Positions 7,433 to 13,590 of a DNA stretch of 42,456 nt are shown here, one piece after another. Numbering within the stretch: position 1 is the first letter of the stretch; every line of letters starts with the position of its first letter. The stretch spans positions 1 to 42,456 of IMG/VR virus record IMGVR_UViG_3300028269_000007. The stretch is one strand, 5' to 3'. Made by a program: the position numbers and the translations under genes. The notes beneath the pieces were generated by a model. The model saw only the letters and a list, made by a program, of their open reading frames with translations. It did not search any database and was not told the origin of the DNA. The DNA is from a virus.

Positions 7433-7478
7433 ATAAAGATATCCTTATGTTGTCTCAATCAAACTGAACATTGTTAAC

Positions 7479-7778
7479 CTAAGCGTCCAAGCTCACAACA
7501 ACCAGGAAGCCAGAAGTGTCAACGCTCACGCCAGCGGGCAAACGATCCATGCGGATAGTGTTACCATACTGCCCAACCAACCTATCCTTACGAATGCGGC
7601 TCAAAATGCCGGGGAACAGGTCGCTGTTAGCGTATGGCCCATATTTGGGATGCTGGCGAAAGGCATGCATGTCGCAATGCCTACGCTCTAGAACCGGGAC
7701 ACGAATGACCTGGTAGGCCAGCGTTTCATCCGCGTTGTAAACCGGCTCGATCTTCGCCTTGAAGCTGATACGCGCCAT
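7479..7778 (-). CDS. Hypothetical protein, 99 aa
   Basis: The ATG at 7778 (M-A-R-I-S-F-K-A-K) is preferred over one 18 bp upstream because it follows GGGAG with good spacing and nearly abuts the previous gene. The protein is soluble with a beta-rich N-terminus, a His/Arg-rich middle (R-R-H-C-D-M-H-A-F-R-Q-H) and a hydrophobic C-terminal strand (G-F-L-V-V-V-S-L). No domain is recognised. Confidence 0.6.
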   Translation of the reverse strand: MARISFKAKIEPVYNADETLAYQVIRVPVLERRHCDMHAFRQHPKYGPYANSDLFPGILSRIRKDRLVGQYGNTIRMDRLPAGVSVDTSGFLVVVSLDA

Positions 7779-7792
7779 TGTCACTCTCCCAT

Positions 7793-8215
7793 TCACTCGC
7801 AGTATAATTGCCCGTCGTCGCCGCGATACAAGCCCACCGGGCTATAGCGGCACGCGGCGGACAATAGCTTGCCCAAATCGTCAGTCGTCAGTGCGTCACG
7901 GTCCCAAAAACCGACGCCGTGGCCATTGCGCGTGAGCCAATAATCTCGGCCGGCTTGTTCTGCGTCGTAATCCCGCTCATACGCTCGCGCCAGCAGCGCC
8001 GCGTTATCCGCTTGCCATGCCTCACAATCGCGGACAATTGCCGCCATGGCGATATCCGCAAGCTCTGCGACCGTGGCATTCTCCAAGTCGCCGTCGTCGC
8101 CCGTTCCTGTCTCTGTGAAGAACATGGCTTCAATATATCCCTGTGTGAAGCTATCGAGCTTGGCGAACCTTACGGCCGCTTCCCGCGTGCCGTGATCCAA
8201 TACAAATTCAGGCAT
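7793..8215 (-). CDS. Conserved phage hypothetical protein (NGHGxGFWDR motif), 140 aa
   Basis: The start M-P-E-F-V-L-D-H-G at 8215 is chosen for its GAGGGA Shine-Dalgarno; in-frame sequence upstream is non-coding. The segment Y-W-L-T-R-N-G-H-G-V-G-F-W-D-R (residues about 100-114) and L-D-S-F-T-Q-G-Y-I-E-A-M-F-F-T near residue 20 are hallmarks of a common phage accessory protein family of unknown function. The leader sequence GTTTCCCTCTGTTG (plus-strand reading) is shared with the next gene upstream. Confidence 0.75.
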   Translation of the reverse strand: MPEFVLDHGTREAAVRFAKLDSFTQGYIEAMFFTETGTGDDGDLENATVAELADIAMAAIVRDCEAWQADNAALLARAYERDYDAEQAGRDYWLTRNGHGVGFWDRDALTTDDLGKLLSAACRYSPVGLYRGDDGQLYCE

Positions 8216-8285
8216 TGCTGTGTTTCCCTCTGTTGTTACGCTGGCACTCAATTCTAGGCGCACCGCAGCGCGCCTAGTCAGAATG

Positions 8286-8417
8286 TCAGATAAGGCTAAC
8301 GCCACACCACTCCGCGACGCGACGCGCCATCAAGCCCCGTTCATACGCCGCAAAGTCAATGCCGTGGTTAGCAATGCCGCCCGTGTAGGCATATTCATAA
8401 ATAATGCGGTAGGTCAT
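8286..8417 (-). CDS. Small hypothetical protein, 43 aa
   Basis: The ATG at 8417 lies behind a GAGGGA Shine-Dalgarno whose surrounding 14 bp are identical to the leader of the downstream gene at 8215. The peptide (M-T-Y-R-I-I-Y-E-Y-A-Y-T-G-G-I-A-N-H-G-I ...) has a well-behaved amphipathic C-terminal helix. Codon use looks normal. No family is recognised. Confidence 0.55.
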   Translation of the reverse strand: MTYRIIYEYAYTGGIANHGIDFAAYERGLMARRVAEWCGVSLI

Positions 8418-8458
8418 AGCGCGTTTCCCTCTGTTGATTTGGTGATGTTAGGCAAAAG

Positions 8459-8467
8459 TTATCCACA
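8459..8467 (+). promoter_or_regulatory. Perfect DnaA box
   Basis: TTATCCACA matches the strong bacterial DnaA-binding consensus at all nine positions and lies in a non-coding gap between a terminator and a small gene. A second perfect copy is at 10016-10024. Together they mark a candidate origin region. Confidence 0.45.
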
Positions 8468-8472
8468 CCGCA

Positions 8473-8501
8473 AGCAAAAAGAAAGGCCGGATAAACCGGC
8501 C
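8473..8501 (-). terminator. Rho-independent terminator
   Basis: On the minus strand GGCCGG-TTTAT-CCGGCC is followed by TTTCTTTTTG. It sits just after the 49-aa gene ending at 8527 and before the DnaA box, splitting the small-gene block into two units. Confidence 0.75.
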
Positions 8502-8522
8502 CCTCTGTTTCACATGATCCAG
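8502..8522. repeat. 21-bp direct repeat, copy 1
   Basis: The sequence beginning CCTCTGTTTCACATGATC occurs identically here and at 8686-8706, flanking the 49-aa gene. Copy 2 includes the stop codon and last codons of the small membrane-protein gene; copy 1 looks like its vestige, which suggests a local duplication. Confidence 0.8.
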
Positions 8523-8526
8523 ATAT

Positions 8527-8676
8527 TTAGCGGTTCTTATCCGCGCAATAACGTGCGGCGCCGCGCCTAGTGTTGAAGCTGACGACAAATTGTTTCCTAT
8601 CTCCGGTCAATTTGGAGTACAGCCAAACCTGATAGTCGCCGGCGCTCTCACGGTGATATTTGTATGCGTAATACAT
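8527..8676 (-). CDS. Small hypothetical protein, 49 aa
   Basis: The ATG at 8676 follows GAGGAGACAGG, a strong Shine-Dalgarno. The peptide starts M-Y-Y-A-Y-K-Y-H-R-E and has a V-W-L-Y-S-K-L-T-G-D turn, then V-V-S-F-N-T-R-R-G-A-A-R-Y. It looks like a compact strand-strand-helix domain. It is bounded by two identical 21-bp repeats and followed by a terminator. The function is unknown. Confidence 0.6.
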   Translation of the reverse strand: MYYAYKYHRESAGDYQVWLYSKLTGDRKQFVVSFNTRRGAARYCADKNR

Positions 8677-8685
8677 AACCTGTCT

Positions 8686-8706
8686 CCTCTGTTTCACATG
8701 ATCCAG
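8686..8706. repeat. 21-bp direct repeat, copy 2
   Basis: Identical to 8502-8522. On the minus strand this copy covers the final codons and stop of the 30-aa membrane-protein gene and the start of the ribosome-binding region of the next gene. Confidence 0.8.
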
Positions 8707-8786
8707 CCTAAAAGCATGACGCCTAAGGCTATGGCTGCGATCGTGGCCAGGGCTTCCCGGCCTTCAATGACATGCCGGGGCTTCAT
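8694..8786 (-). CDS. Small single-pass membrane protein, 30 aa
   Basis: M-K-P-R-H-V-I-E-G-R-E is followed by a hydrophobic helix (A-T-I-A-A-I-A-L-G-V-M-L-L-G-W-I-M) that runs to the C-terminus. Positive residues precede the helix, so the N-terminus is probably cytoplasmic. The start at 8786 lies just after the upstream stop (TAGAATG); an in-frame ATG at 8798 would overlap it. Its function is unknown; tiny early phage membrane proteins often target host envelope functions. Confidence 0.55.
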   Translation of the reverse strand: MKPRHVIEGREALATIAAIALGVMLLGWIM

Positions 8787-8787
8787 T

Positions 8788-9012
8788 CTACTCGTCATTG
8801 ATCACTAACGGGCCGGTTAGCACCGTCATGTTCTTTTTATAGTGACGTGTAGCCATATTGCGACCGGCAACGCGCGCTCGATACGCTTGGCTCGCCGTCC
8901 AAAACGTTCGCGTTACCCCTACGCTACGATAACTCAATCCGTCGATCTTATCGACAAGCGCGAACGTGCCCTTACCATTCTTTGTCTTAACGTTGGTCAC
9001 TCGATATTGCAT
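8788..9012 (-). CDS. Basic hypothetical protein, 74 aa
   Basis: This protein is soluble and Lys/Arg-rich (M-Q-Y-R-V-T-N-V-K-T-K-N-G-K-G ... A-Y-R-A-R-V-A-G-R-N). It could bind nucleic acid, but no domain is recognised. The start is a few bases past the preceding gene's stop with only a weak ribosome-binding site, so coupling is likely. Confidence 0.55.
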   Translation of the reverse strand: MQYRVTNVKTKNGKGTFALVDKIDGLSYRSVGVTRTFWTASQAYRARVAGRNMATRHYKKNMTVLTGPLVINDE

Positions 9013-9015
9013 GAT

Positions 9016-9180
9016 CTATTCTGCCTCATCCTGGTCAGCGCGCGGCGTCAATATGCCGGGGCGACGTTGGTTAGCATCTTGCAAGGCAATTGCCACGTCA
9101 ACCGGCATGGCGCCCATCGGCGAGTATCGCGCCAGAAACTTGGCCATCGGTTCAGCATCAAAATCTTCAATCGCAACCAT
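9016..9180 (-). CDS. Acidic hypothetical protein, 54 aa
   Basis: Start M-V-A-I-E-D-F-D-A-E-P-M and end D-Q-D-E-A-E with a TAG stop. The peptide is proline- and acid-rich with no membrane segment. Codon use and tight spacing between neighbours support it as a real gene in the leftward block. No function is assigned. Confidence 0.5.
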   Translation of the reverse strand: MVAIEDFDAEPMAKFLARYSPMGAMPVDVAIALQDANQRRPGILTPRADQDEAE

Positions 9181-9183
9181 GGT

Positions 9184-9471
9184 CTAGTCCTCTCCGTATG
9201 CCGATGGGATACGCTCGCCGGAATGGCAGCAACGCAAGTCCTCGTCTTCCCAATTGGCATCCACGCCAATAACGCGCCAGCCGCTGCTATACGGGCGCCC
9301 GCGTTCGTCTTCATCGCGGATAGCCTCAAGTATCAAGCGGCAATTCTCGCGTGCCGCGTCAAAGCTCATTGCCTCGCCATCGGACATGACGAAATAACAC
9401 GGGTAGCCTCCCGGCCATGCCCACGGGCCGTTGCGCATGTCGCGGCGAAAGTCTGATATCGTGTATGCCAT
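9184..9471 (-). CDS. Conserved phage hypothetical protein (WPGGYPxYF motif), 95 aa
   Basis: With the start M-A-Y-T-I-S-D-F-R-R-D-M at 9471 (GGGGGA upstream), the protein shows R-N-G-P-W-A-W-P-G-G-Y-P-C-Y-F-V at about 13-28, then D-G-E-A-M-S-F-D-A-A, and near the end V-D-A-N-W-E-D-E-D-L. This signature is shared by a widespread small phage protein of unknown function. An in-frame start 60 bp upstream is non-coding in character. Confidence 0.75.
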   Translation of the reverse strand: MAYTISDFRRDMRNGPWAWPGGYPCYFVMSDGEAMSFDAARENCRLILEAIRDEDERGRPYSSGWRVIGVDANWEDEDLRCCHSGERIPSAYGED

Positions 9472-9473
9472 AC

Positions 9474-9896
9474 TCAATCCCCCATCTTGGCTACTTGATC
9501 TTGCAAACGCTCCAATTCCTGCGTCAACCATCCCTTCTGTTCCGCGATAGCGGCCAGTGTAACCGCCCTGGCGTCAATCTCTCCCAGTTTGGCCCACATA
9601 GCTTTTTCAGCGGCTTTGCGAGTGCGGAAGCTATCGTCAATGTCCGGCCGGGCAATACACTTGCCAAACACGTTGAAGATGACATAGCGGAAACCGCGCT
9701 TGGTATTCTGGTAATCCATGGCATCACTGGTGATAATCGCCAGCAATAGCCCGTTGTCTACGATCTTGCACTCCAATACGCGGCTTTTGTGAAACCGCAG
9801 CGTATCGTCGTCTACGTAGTGGCTGCGTCCGGCCAGGTTCTGTTGTGCGTTGCATTTGGGGCGCGAGCTTTCCTCGCGATAAAGGCGGGTGATCAT
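9474..9896 (-). CDS. Conserved phage hypothetical protein, 140 aa
   Basis: A good AAAGGA Shine-Dalgarno precedes the ATG. The protein has a central globular stretch (V-D-N-G-L-L-L-A-I-I-T-S-D-A-M ... R-Y-V-I-F-N-V-F-G-K-C) and a C-terminal helical region rich in Ala, Glu and Lys that could form a coiled coil. Homologues are common among small accessory genes of phages, but I cannot name a function. Confidence 0.65.
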   Translation of the reverse strand: MITRLYREESSRPKCNAQQNLAGRSHYVDDDTLRFHKSRVLECKIVDNGLLLAIITSDAMDYQNTKRGFRYVIFNVFGKCIARPDIDDSFRTRKAAEKAMWAKLGEIDARAVTLAAIAEQKGWLTQELERLQDQVAKMGD

Positions 9897-10015
9897 TGTT
9901 CAAGGTCCTTTCAATCGTGCTATACTAGAAGGCTTGTTTTTCTGGCGGGAAAGCCCCGCTTGCCAACCTTCCGAGACGCATAGGACCACGCCCCGTTAAG
10001 GGACGCAACAACTAT

Positions 10016-10024
10016 TTATCCACA
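10016..10024 (+). promoter_or_regulatory. Perfect DnaA box in a non-coding gap
   Basis: TTATCCACA again matches the DnaA consensus exactly. It lies in the gene-free interval 9897-10070, 13 bp from the GAGCTC palindrome. No gene is visible in this interval. Confidence 0.5.
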
Positions 10025-10036
10025 AGCTGACGATTT

Positions 10037-10070
10037 CTCGAGGTCGAGCTCGAGCTCGAGCTCGAGGTCG
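10037..10070. repeat. GAGCTC tandem palindrome, 34 bp
   Basis: The core 10044-10065 is a perfect 22-bp palindrome made of overlapping CTCGAG and GAGCTC units, flanked by CGAGGTCG-like arms. It can fold into a cruciform or RNA hairpin. It begins right after the stop of the gene at 10071-10505 (leftward), so it may also protect or end that transcript, but there is no T-run. Its closeness to a DnaA box makes an origin role possible. Confidence 0.6.
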
Positions 10071-10505
10071 CTAAAACTCGCCTTCCATGTCGTCAGCGAC
10101 CTCAGCCAGGTCCCGGCCGTCCGATGCGGCGCCCTCCTCGACGACGCGATACTCGTCAACCGGCGTCCCTCTGGCCCCGGTGCCCTTCTTGAAGCTCCTG
10201 GTGCGCGTGACGTGGCTGCGGGGGGTAAGCTCCGGCATGCCGCCGTTATCGCCAAGGGCGTGGTTGGCTTCCTCGATATCCATTCCCGCGGCCATGAGCG
10301 TCTTTTCCGCCACGAAAATCTCGGCCATGGCTTTGACCGACTGCGCCATCGCCACCACGTCCCGCATAGGACGCTGCCCCTCATACGCCTCTATCGTCGT
10401 TTGCTCCAAAAGGCGCCTCATTGCCCGCAGGCTGGAAAACACCTTGCGATACCTGCCGGCCCTGAGATCGTCACGCACCTTCTCGATCGAAACCACATTG
10501 CTCAT
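10071..10505 (-). CDS. Hypothetical protein, 144 aa
   Basis: The ATG at 10505 (M-S-N-V-V-S-I-E-K-V-R-D-D-L) is preferred over a GTG 18 bp upstream. The first 90 residues are helical (R-A-M-R-R-L-L-E-Q-T-T-I-E-A-Y ... A-M-A-Q-S-V-K-A-M-A-E-I-F-V-A-E-K-T-L); the C-terminal part is polar and basic, then acidic. There is no membrane segment. It heads the small-gene block after the promoter-containing region 10506-10770. A DNA-binding or small-terminase-like role is conceivable but unsupported by motifs. Confidence 0.55.
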   Translation of the reverse strand: MSNVVSIEKVRDDLRAGRYRKVFSSLRAMRRLLEQTTIEAYEGQRPMRDVVAMAQSVKAMAEIFVAEKTLMAAGMDIEEANHALGDNGGMPELTPRSHVTRTRSFKKGTGARGTPVDEYRVVEEGAASDGRDLAEVADDMEGEF

Positions 10506-10770
10506 GAACCGACTATAGGCCACCGCCCCCGCAAACGCAATAAACCCCCATAACCGTTTACGGCCAGTGCATACGGGTTATCTGTGTTCCGCTGATCTTC
10601 TCTTCGAACATCTATATCTTACTCTCTACCCCTATACCCTTAACACACCCCCTTCTATAGAAGGGGGGTGGTATAAGGGAGTATAGGGTATTACGGATTT
10701 TTCCCATTATATATCAAGCACTTAACTCCGAATTCCAAATTGAGGCACTTTTTGCCTTATTCTTCAGGGC
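10506..10770. other. Non-coding AT-rich region with promoter-like and dyad elements
   Basis: No gene is supported in this interval. It holds a long imperfect inverted repeat (10627-10690), a perfect TATAAT on the minus strand at 10711-10706 without a good -35, and AT-rich DNA at 10690-10760, between the primase terminator and the 144-aa gene. It could contain the promoter of the small-gene block, an origin, or both. Confidence 0.5.
10627..10690. repeat. Nested inverted repeat with perfect 20-bp palindromic core
   Basis: The core CCCCCTTCTATAGAAGGGGG (10648-10667) is a perfect palindrome. Flanking arms, TACCCCTATACCC (from 10627) and GGGAGTATAGGGTA (to 10690), pair with two single-base bulges and extend the stem over 64 nt. 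As RNA it would be a strong hairpin in either direction; as DNA a cruciform. No T-run follows on the minus strand. Confidence 0.7.
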
Positions 10771-10800
10771 AAAGAAAAACCCGTTGTATTTCAACGGGTT
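10771..10800 (-). terminator. Rho-independent terminator after primase/helicase
   Basis: On the minus strand AACCCGTTG-AAATA-CAACGGGTT is followed by TTTCTTTG; the whole structure lies 35 bp after the primase stop. The 9-bp stem is perfect. Confidence 0.85.
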
Positions 10801-10834
10801 AGTCTCCAAATCGGCCGCCTTCGCCAACCCTGTT

Positions 10835-12793
10835 TTAGCCCTCAACCCGTCTAAAGGTTAAGGGCTTGAAACTACACACAAATTTCGCCAGGGGGTGATC
10901 GGCCTGAACCTCCCCTTTTCGGACCACCGAACGCAGCCACTCACTCGTGGCCGAACGATTTGCCTTGGGATTTCCGGCCTGCATCTGGTTCAGCAATTCG
11001 CCATAGCCGATTTCGTACTCCGGCGCCGTGGCCTCAAGGATGGCCGTGGCGATTTCGGCCCGCAGTTCGTTCACGCTGATATCCCGCATGCGCGCCTGGT
11101 TCTCGATCCGCACCGCTTCTGCATTTGCCGTGCTATCCGTCTTGGTGGCCGGTTCGATATGCTCCACCACCAGCGACGTTTCCGCCTCGCCGTCGATCGC
11201 CTTGCCGGTTTCCACCCCCTTGAGCGCGATCTTCCATGCCTTGCCCTCCGGCCCGTCCTTGGTGCGCGACAGCCGCAGGGTGGCGTGGTTGGTGCCCTTC
11301 TTGCGCACCTCCAAACCCACGTCCAGCGCGTTCCACACGGCCGACGAACCGCGCCACTCGTTACTCGCCTTCGGGGTGTGGTGGACCAACAGGATACAGG
11401 TGTTTGCCCACGCCTTGAGCGCGTCTACCTTCTGGACGAACAGCCCCATGTCCTTGGCCGAGTTCTCGTCCTGGCCGGGCGCTGCCCTCGCCAGCGTATC
11501 GAAACCGATAATCGCCGGCCCGCGGCCCCACAGCTTGTGCAGGCTTTCCAGGTCATCCCGGAAACCCGCCAATTGCCCATCGTCCATGATATCGAGGCCA
11601 TGGTATGTGACAAAATTGTCACCGACATTCCCGCTCAAGCCACGCACGGTTTCCCATGCCCGGATACGCGGTGCCGCGCTGCCCTCGCCGGCCACGTAGA
11701 CCACCGGGGCGCCGGGGTCGCTGATCTTCTGGCCACCCCACTCCGAGGCCCCGGACGCGATCGCCAGGAGCATATCCAGCCCGATAAACGACTTGTAGTG
11801 CCCACCGGGAGCGTACATGCCCGCCAGCGCCACCTTGGGCAGGATACCGCGGATCAGCCAGGGCGGCGGCGGGCGGTCCCGCTCTTCGGCCCAGCGCGTA
11901 AAGCGGCGTCGATTGCCTGCAACGCCTCGCGACGCATCCTGTCCTTCTGCCTCCGCAACGTGGAAGCCTTCGGCGGCCTTGTTGCGCTCTTCTTCGTCAA
12001 TGGCGTGGATGCCGGGCTGCAACTGGCCGTTCTTGTAGGCCGACCGAACGGTAGCATTGAATTCCTCCACATTCTCTTCGCACAAGGGGGGCGTACCCGT
12101 GACGGACGGGTGATCCTCCAATATCTCGAATACCTTGGCCATGGACAGGCCAAGGTCCTTCATCGTGCAAACCGTCTTGAACACGGTATGGTTACGCTCG
12201 CCTTCCCCCGGCGAGGGCAGGTTGCGCACGAAACTGAGCGCGCGCTCTATATTGGCCGGCTGGTCGAGTTCTACCCGCGGCGTTTCGCGTTCTTCTGAAA
12301 TTCTGCGGTCTGTTTTTTCCAGTAATCGGCGGAAACTTTCGGGTCCGGGTGGACAAGAAACTGCGTCGCAGGGTGGATCATCGCCATAGGCATAGATAAA
12401 TCCAAGCCCTCCTGCGCTAGTTCCTCCTCTGGTATCCAGACCTTCACCGAACAGACTTTGAACGGATGAGGGTGCTTCCCCCCGTAGAAATAGATGGCGC
12501 CCGCCCGAAGGCGTTTCTTGCTGCGGGTAGTTCCACGCTTCGAAGTCATGTTCTGCCTCCAATCTGGCCAGGGATGCTTCCCCGTCCTTGCCGTTTTTCA
12601 CGTCCACGTCGATCACGAAACAACCGGCCAGGCCGGGTACGCATGCCACTCTACCGTCCCAAAACCATCCCCTGATCTTGTCGGGGTCTGTGGTAGCCTC
12701 CTGTTGCCAGCCCTTTACGGCCGGCGTGCCATCTTCATTACAAGGGAAGACGGGCCAACCCTGGGCGGCCCAAGCCAATGCGCGTTCAAGCAC
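10835..12793 (-). CDS. Bifunctional primase-polymerase / RecA-like helicase
   Basis: This 652-aa replication protein combines an N-terminal Prim-Pol domain, which makes primers, and a C-terminal RepA/DnaB-like ATPase, which unwinds DNA. The Prim-Pol metal site is visible as D-V-D-V at 62-65 and the S-G-G-R-H motif at 96-100. The ATPase has a Walker A-like A-P-G-G-H-Y-K-S at about 328-335, Walker B A-I-I-G-F-D-T at 427-433 and a downstream H-H-T-P-K sensor. The GTG start at 12793 overlaps the upstream HTH gene by 8 bp. A codon-usage anomaly spans residues about 82-170, exactly where a nested +1 frame (12271-12549) runs. A strong terminator follows. Confidence 0.88.
   Translation of the reverse strand: MLERALAWAAQGWPVFPCNEDGTPAVKGWQQEATTDPDKIRGWFWDGRVACVPGLAGCFVIDVDVKNGKDGEASLARLEAEHDFEAWNYPQQETPSGGRHLFLRGEAPSSVQSLFGEGLDTRGGTSAGGLGFIYAYGDDPPCDAVSCPPGPESFRRLLEKTDRRISEERETPRVELDQPANIERALSFVRNLPSPGEGERNHTVFKTVCTMKDLGLSMAKVFEILEDHPSVTGTPPLCEENVEEFNATVRSAYKNGQLQPGIHAIDEEERNKAAEGFHVAEAEGQDASRGVAGNRRRFTRWAEERDRPPPPWLIRGILPKVALAGMYAPGGHYKSFIGLDMLLAIASGASEWGGQKISDPGAPVVYVAGEGSAAPRIRAWETVRGLSGNVGDNFVTYHGLDIMDDGQLAGFRDDLESLHKLWGRGPAIIGFDTLARAAPGQDENSAKDMGLFVQKVDALKAWANTCILLVHHTPKASNEWRGSSAVWNALDVGLEVRKKGTNHATLRLSRTKDGPEGKAWKIALKGVETGKAIDGEAETSLVVEHIEPATKTDSTANAEAVRIENQARMRDISVNELRAEIATAILEATAPEYEIGYGELLNQMQAGNPKANRSATSEWLRSVVRKGEVQADHPLAKFVCSFKPLTFRRVEG
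12271..12549 (-). CDS. Nested +1-frame gene inside the primase, 92 aa
   Basis: The ATG at 12549 lies exactly six bases after a perfect GGAGG (12560-12556). The 92-codon frame is +1 to the primase. The product is a convincing soluble protein: basic N-terminus (T-S-K-R-G-T-T-R-S-K-K-R-L-R), G-A-I-Y-F-Y-G-G-K-H-P-H-P-F, then V-K-V-W-I-P-E-E-E-L and an aromatic, basic C-terminus. In this stretch the primase uses AGA, GGA, ACT, GCA, CGA, TTA and ACA, which it otherwise avoids, while the nested frame uses AAG, GTC, GAG, GCG, ATC and CAC. Its position at the Prim-Pol domain means both products come from one message. The function is unknown. Confidence 0.6.
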   Translation of the reverse strand: MTSKRGTTRSKKRLRAGAIYFYGGKHPHPFKVCSVKVWIPEEELAQEGLDLSMPMAMIHPATQFLVHPDPKVSADYWKKQTAEFQKNAKRRG

Positions 12794-13160
12794 TTAGTTT
12801 GCGTCTCCGTTTTTCGCGTTCGTATTCACGCTGATAAGTTCTTTGCCAGGCGAGGCGCTTTTCCCGCTCTTCCGGGGTTTCGAGAAGGCGACGGAAACGG
12901 GTACGATCGATCTGGCGAACATACCATACCCTGTCTTGAGGGCATTTAAGGCGCCTAGACCGGGTTTTCGCCCATCGGCCCGCCATACAATCCCGCACTT
13001 CGGAGAGTAAAACTCTGTCACCACGTTCGCGCCCCCATTTCGGCAGAATATAAAGATGCCCGCTGGCGATCCAGCGCTTGATGGTACTGTAATCGACGCC
13101 TGCAACCCTGGCCGCCTGACGCAACGTCAGGGCGCGATCGAGTTCCTTGCCCTCAAGCAT
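12786..13160 (-). CDS. HTH DNA-binding protein, putative early regulator
   Basis: This is a 124-aa protein. Residues 11-33 (L-T-L-R-Q-A-A-R-V-A-G-V-D-Y-S-T-I-K-R-W-I-A) form an excisionase/MerR-like helix-turn-helix. The rest is very basic, ending in a long Arg/Glu/Lys helix (Y-Q-R-E-Y-E-R-E-K-R-R-R-K). It is the first gene leftward from the divergent control region, and two CTTGA...TCAAG-like dyads flank its promoter, so autoregulation and control of the rightward operon are plausible. No Shine-Dalgarno precedes the ATG. It could equally be an origin-binding initiator feeding the adjacent primase/helicase. Confidence 0.65.
   Translation of the reverse strand: MLEGKELDRALTLRQAARVAGVDYSTIKRWIASGHLYILPKWGRERGDRVLLSEVRDCMAGRWAKTRSRRLKCPQDRVWYVRQIDRTRFRRLLETPEEREKRLAWQRTYQREYEREKRRRKLSA
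13146..13157. promoter_or_regulatory. Operator-like dyad CTTG-CCCT-CAAG
   Basis: This is a 4-bp-arm inverted repeat just inside the HTH gene; on the minus strand it reads CTTGAGGGCAAG. It resembles the larger dyad at 13204-13219 (CTTGAGGGGTCAAG), suggesting two sites for one regulator. It lies within coding sequence, so chance is possible. Confidence 0.3.
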
Positions 13161-13176
13161 AGCAGAAAGATACCCC

Positions 13177-13206
13177 TTGCGGCCACTAGAGATAACGGCT
13201 TATACT
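13177..13206 (+). promoter_or_regulatory. Candidate rightward early promoter
   Basis: TTGCGG (13177-13182) and TATACT (13201-13206) are spaced by 18 bp; the -10 matches consensus at 5/6 and the -35 at 3/6. It would drive the replication operon starting at 13237. The -10 and start site overlap the 16-bp dyad. Confidence 0.45.
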
Positions 13207-13218
13207 TGAGGGGTCAAG
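13183..13218 (-). promoter_or_regulatory. Candidate leftward early promoter
   Basis: Minus-strand TTGACC (about 13215-13210) is 17 bp from TATCTC further left, matching consensus at 5/6 and 3/6. The -35 lies inside the dyad at 13204-13219, so a protein bound there would block it. Confidence 0.4.
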
Positions 13219-13219
13219 T
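13204..13219. promoter_or_regulatory. Operator-like dyad ACTTGA-GGGG-TCAAGT
   Basis: A perfect inverted repeat with 6-bp arms and a 4-bp spacer sits between the divergent early promoters, overlapping elements of both. It is the best operator candidate in the genome, presumably for the adjacent HTH protein. Confidence 0.55.
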
Positions 13220-13236
13220 TTCATAGGTGGAGGTCA

Positions 13237-13590
13237 ATGATGTTGGACTTCAGCAAGCCCCTTCGTCTTGTTGGGAAGATTGTGTGCGGGGTCGAAACGC
13301 TCAAGGAGGGATTGACGCTCGTTCGTGACGAGGATGGCAGCATCTTCGTTGTCGATGAAATGGGCGTAGTCCAGAAGACCGATAGCTGGAAGGGCGACGG
13401 CGGTTTGCGGATCGAGAACGTGCCCGAACCGAAGGATACGCTCGTCCTTCTGAATACAGGCGACAATTGCGGTTGGTTCGTTTCTTACCATAACGGCCAG
13501 CAGCCGGATACGGAGGCAGAACAGCGCCGCCTTCACAGACACTACGACGGCCCGAAGTGGAAAGTTGTCTACGTCAAGGTGCCTGTCTAG
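13237..13590 (+). CDS. Small phage protein, paralogue A, 117 aa
   Basis: This is the first gene of the rightward operon, with a strong GGTGGAGG site before the ATG. It begins M-M-L-D-F-S-K-P-L-R, contains I-E-N-V-P-E-P near residue 67 and ends V-Y-V-K-V-P-V. The same landmarks occur in the gene ending at 14243, so the two are paralogues. The D-F/W-S-K-P-L/I-R start is shared by a broad family of small phage accessory proteins of unknown role. There is no membrane or catalytic motif. Confidence 0.7.
   Translation: MMLDFSKPLRLVGKIVCGVETLKEGLTLVRDEDGSIFVVDEMGVVQKTDSWKGDGGLRIENVPEPKDTLVLLNTGDNCGWFVSYHNGQQPDTEAEQRRLHRHYDGPKWKVVYVKVPV

Noticed and set aside
8590-8808. 72-codon plus-strand hydrophobic frame
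   Set aside because: Antisense to two small genes with good Shine-Dalgarno sites and proper coupling; hydrophobicity mirrors their codons.
10895-12298. 467-codon plus-strand open frame
   Set aside because: Antisense to the primase/helicase, which has clear motifs; shadow composition.
12794-13105. 103-codon +1 frame in the HTH gene
   Set aside because: The TTG start directly abuts AGGG with no spacing; the HTH frame has a clear motif. Kept only as a weak possibility.
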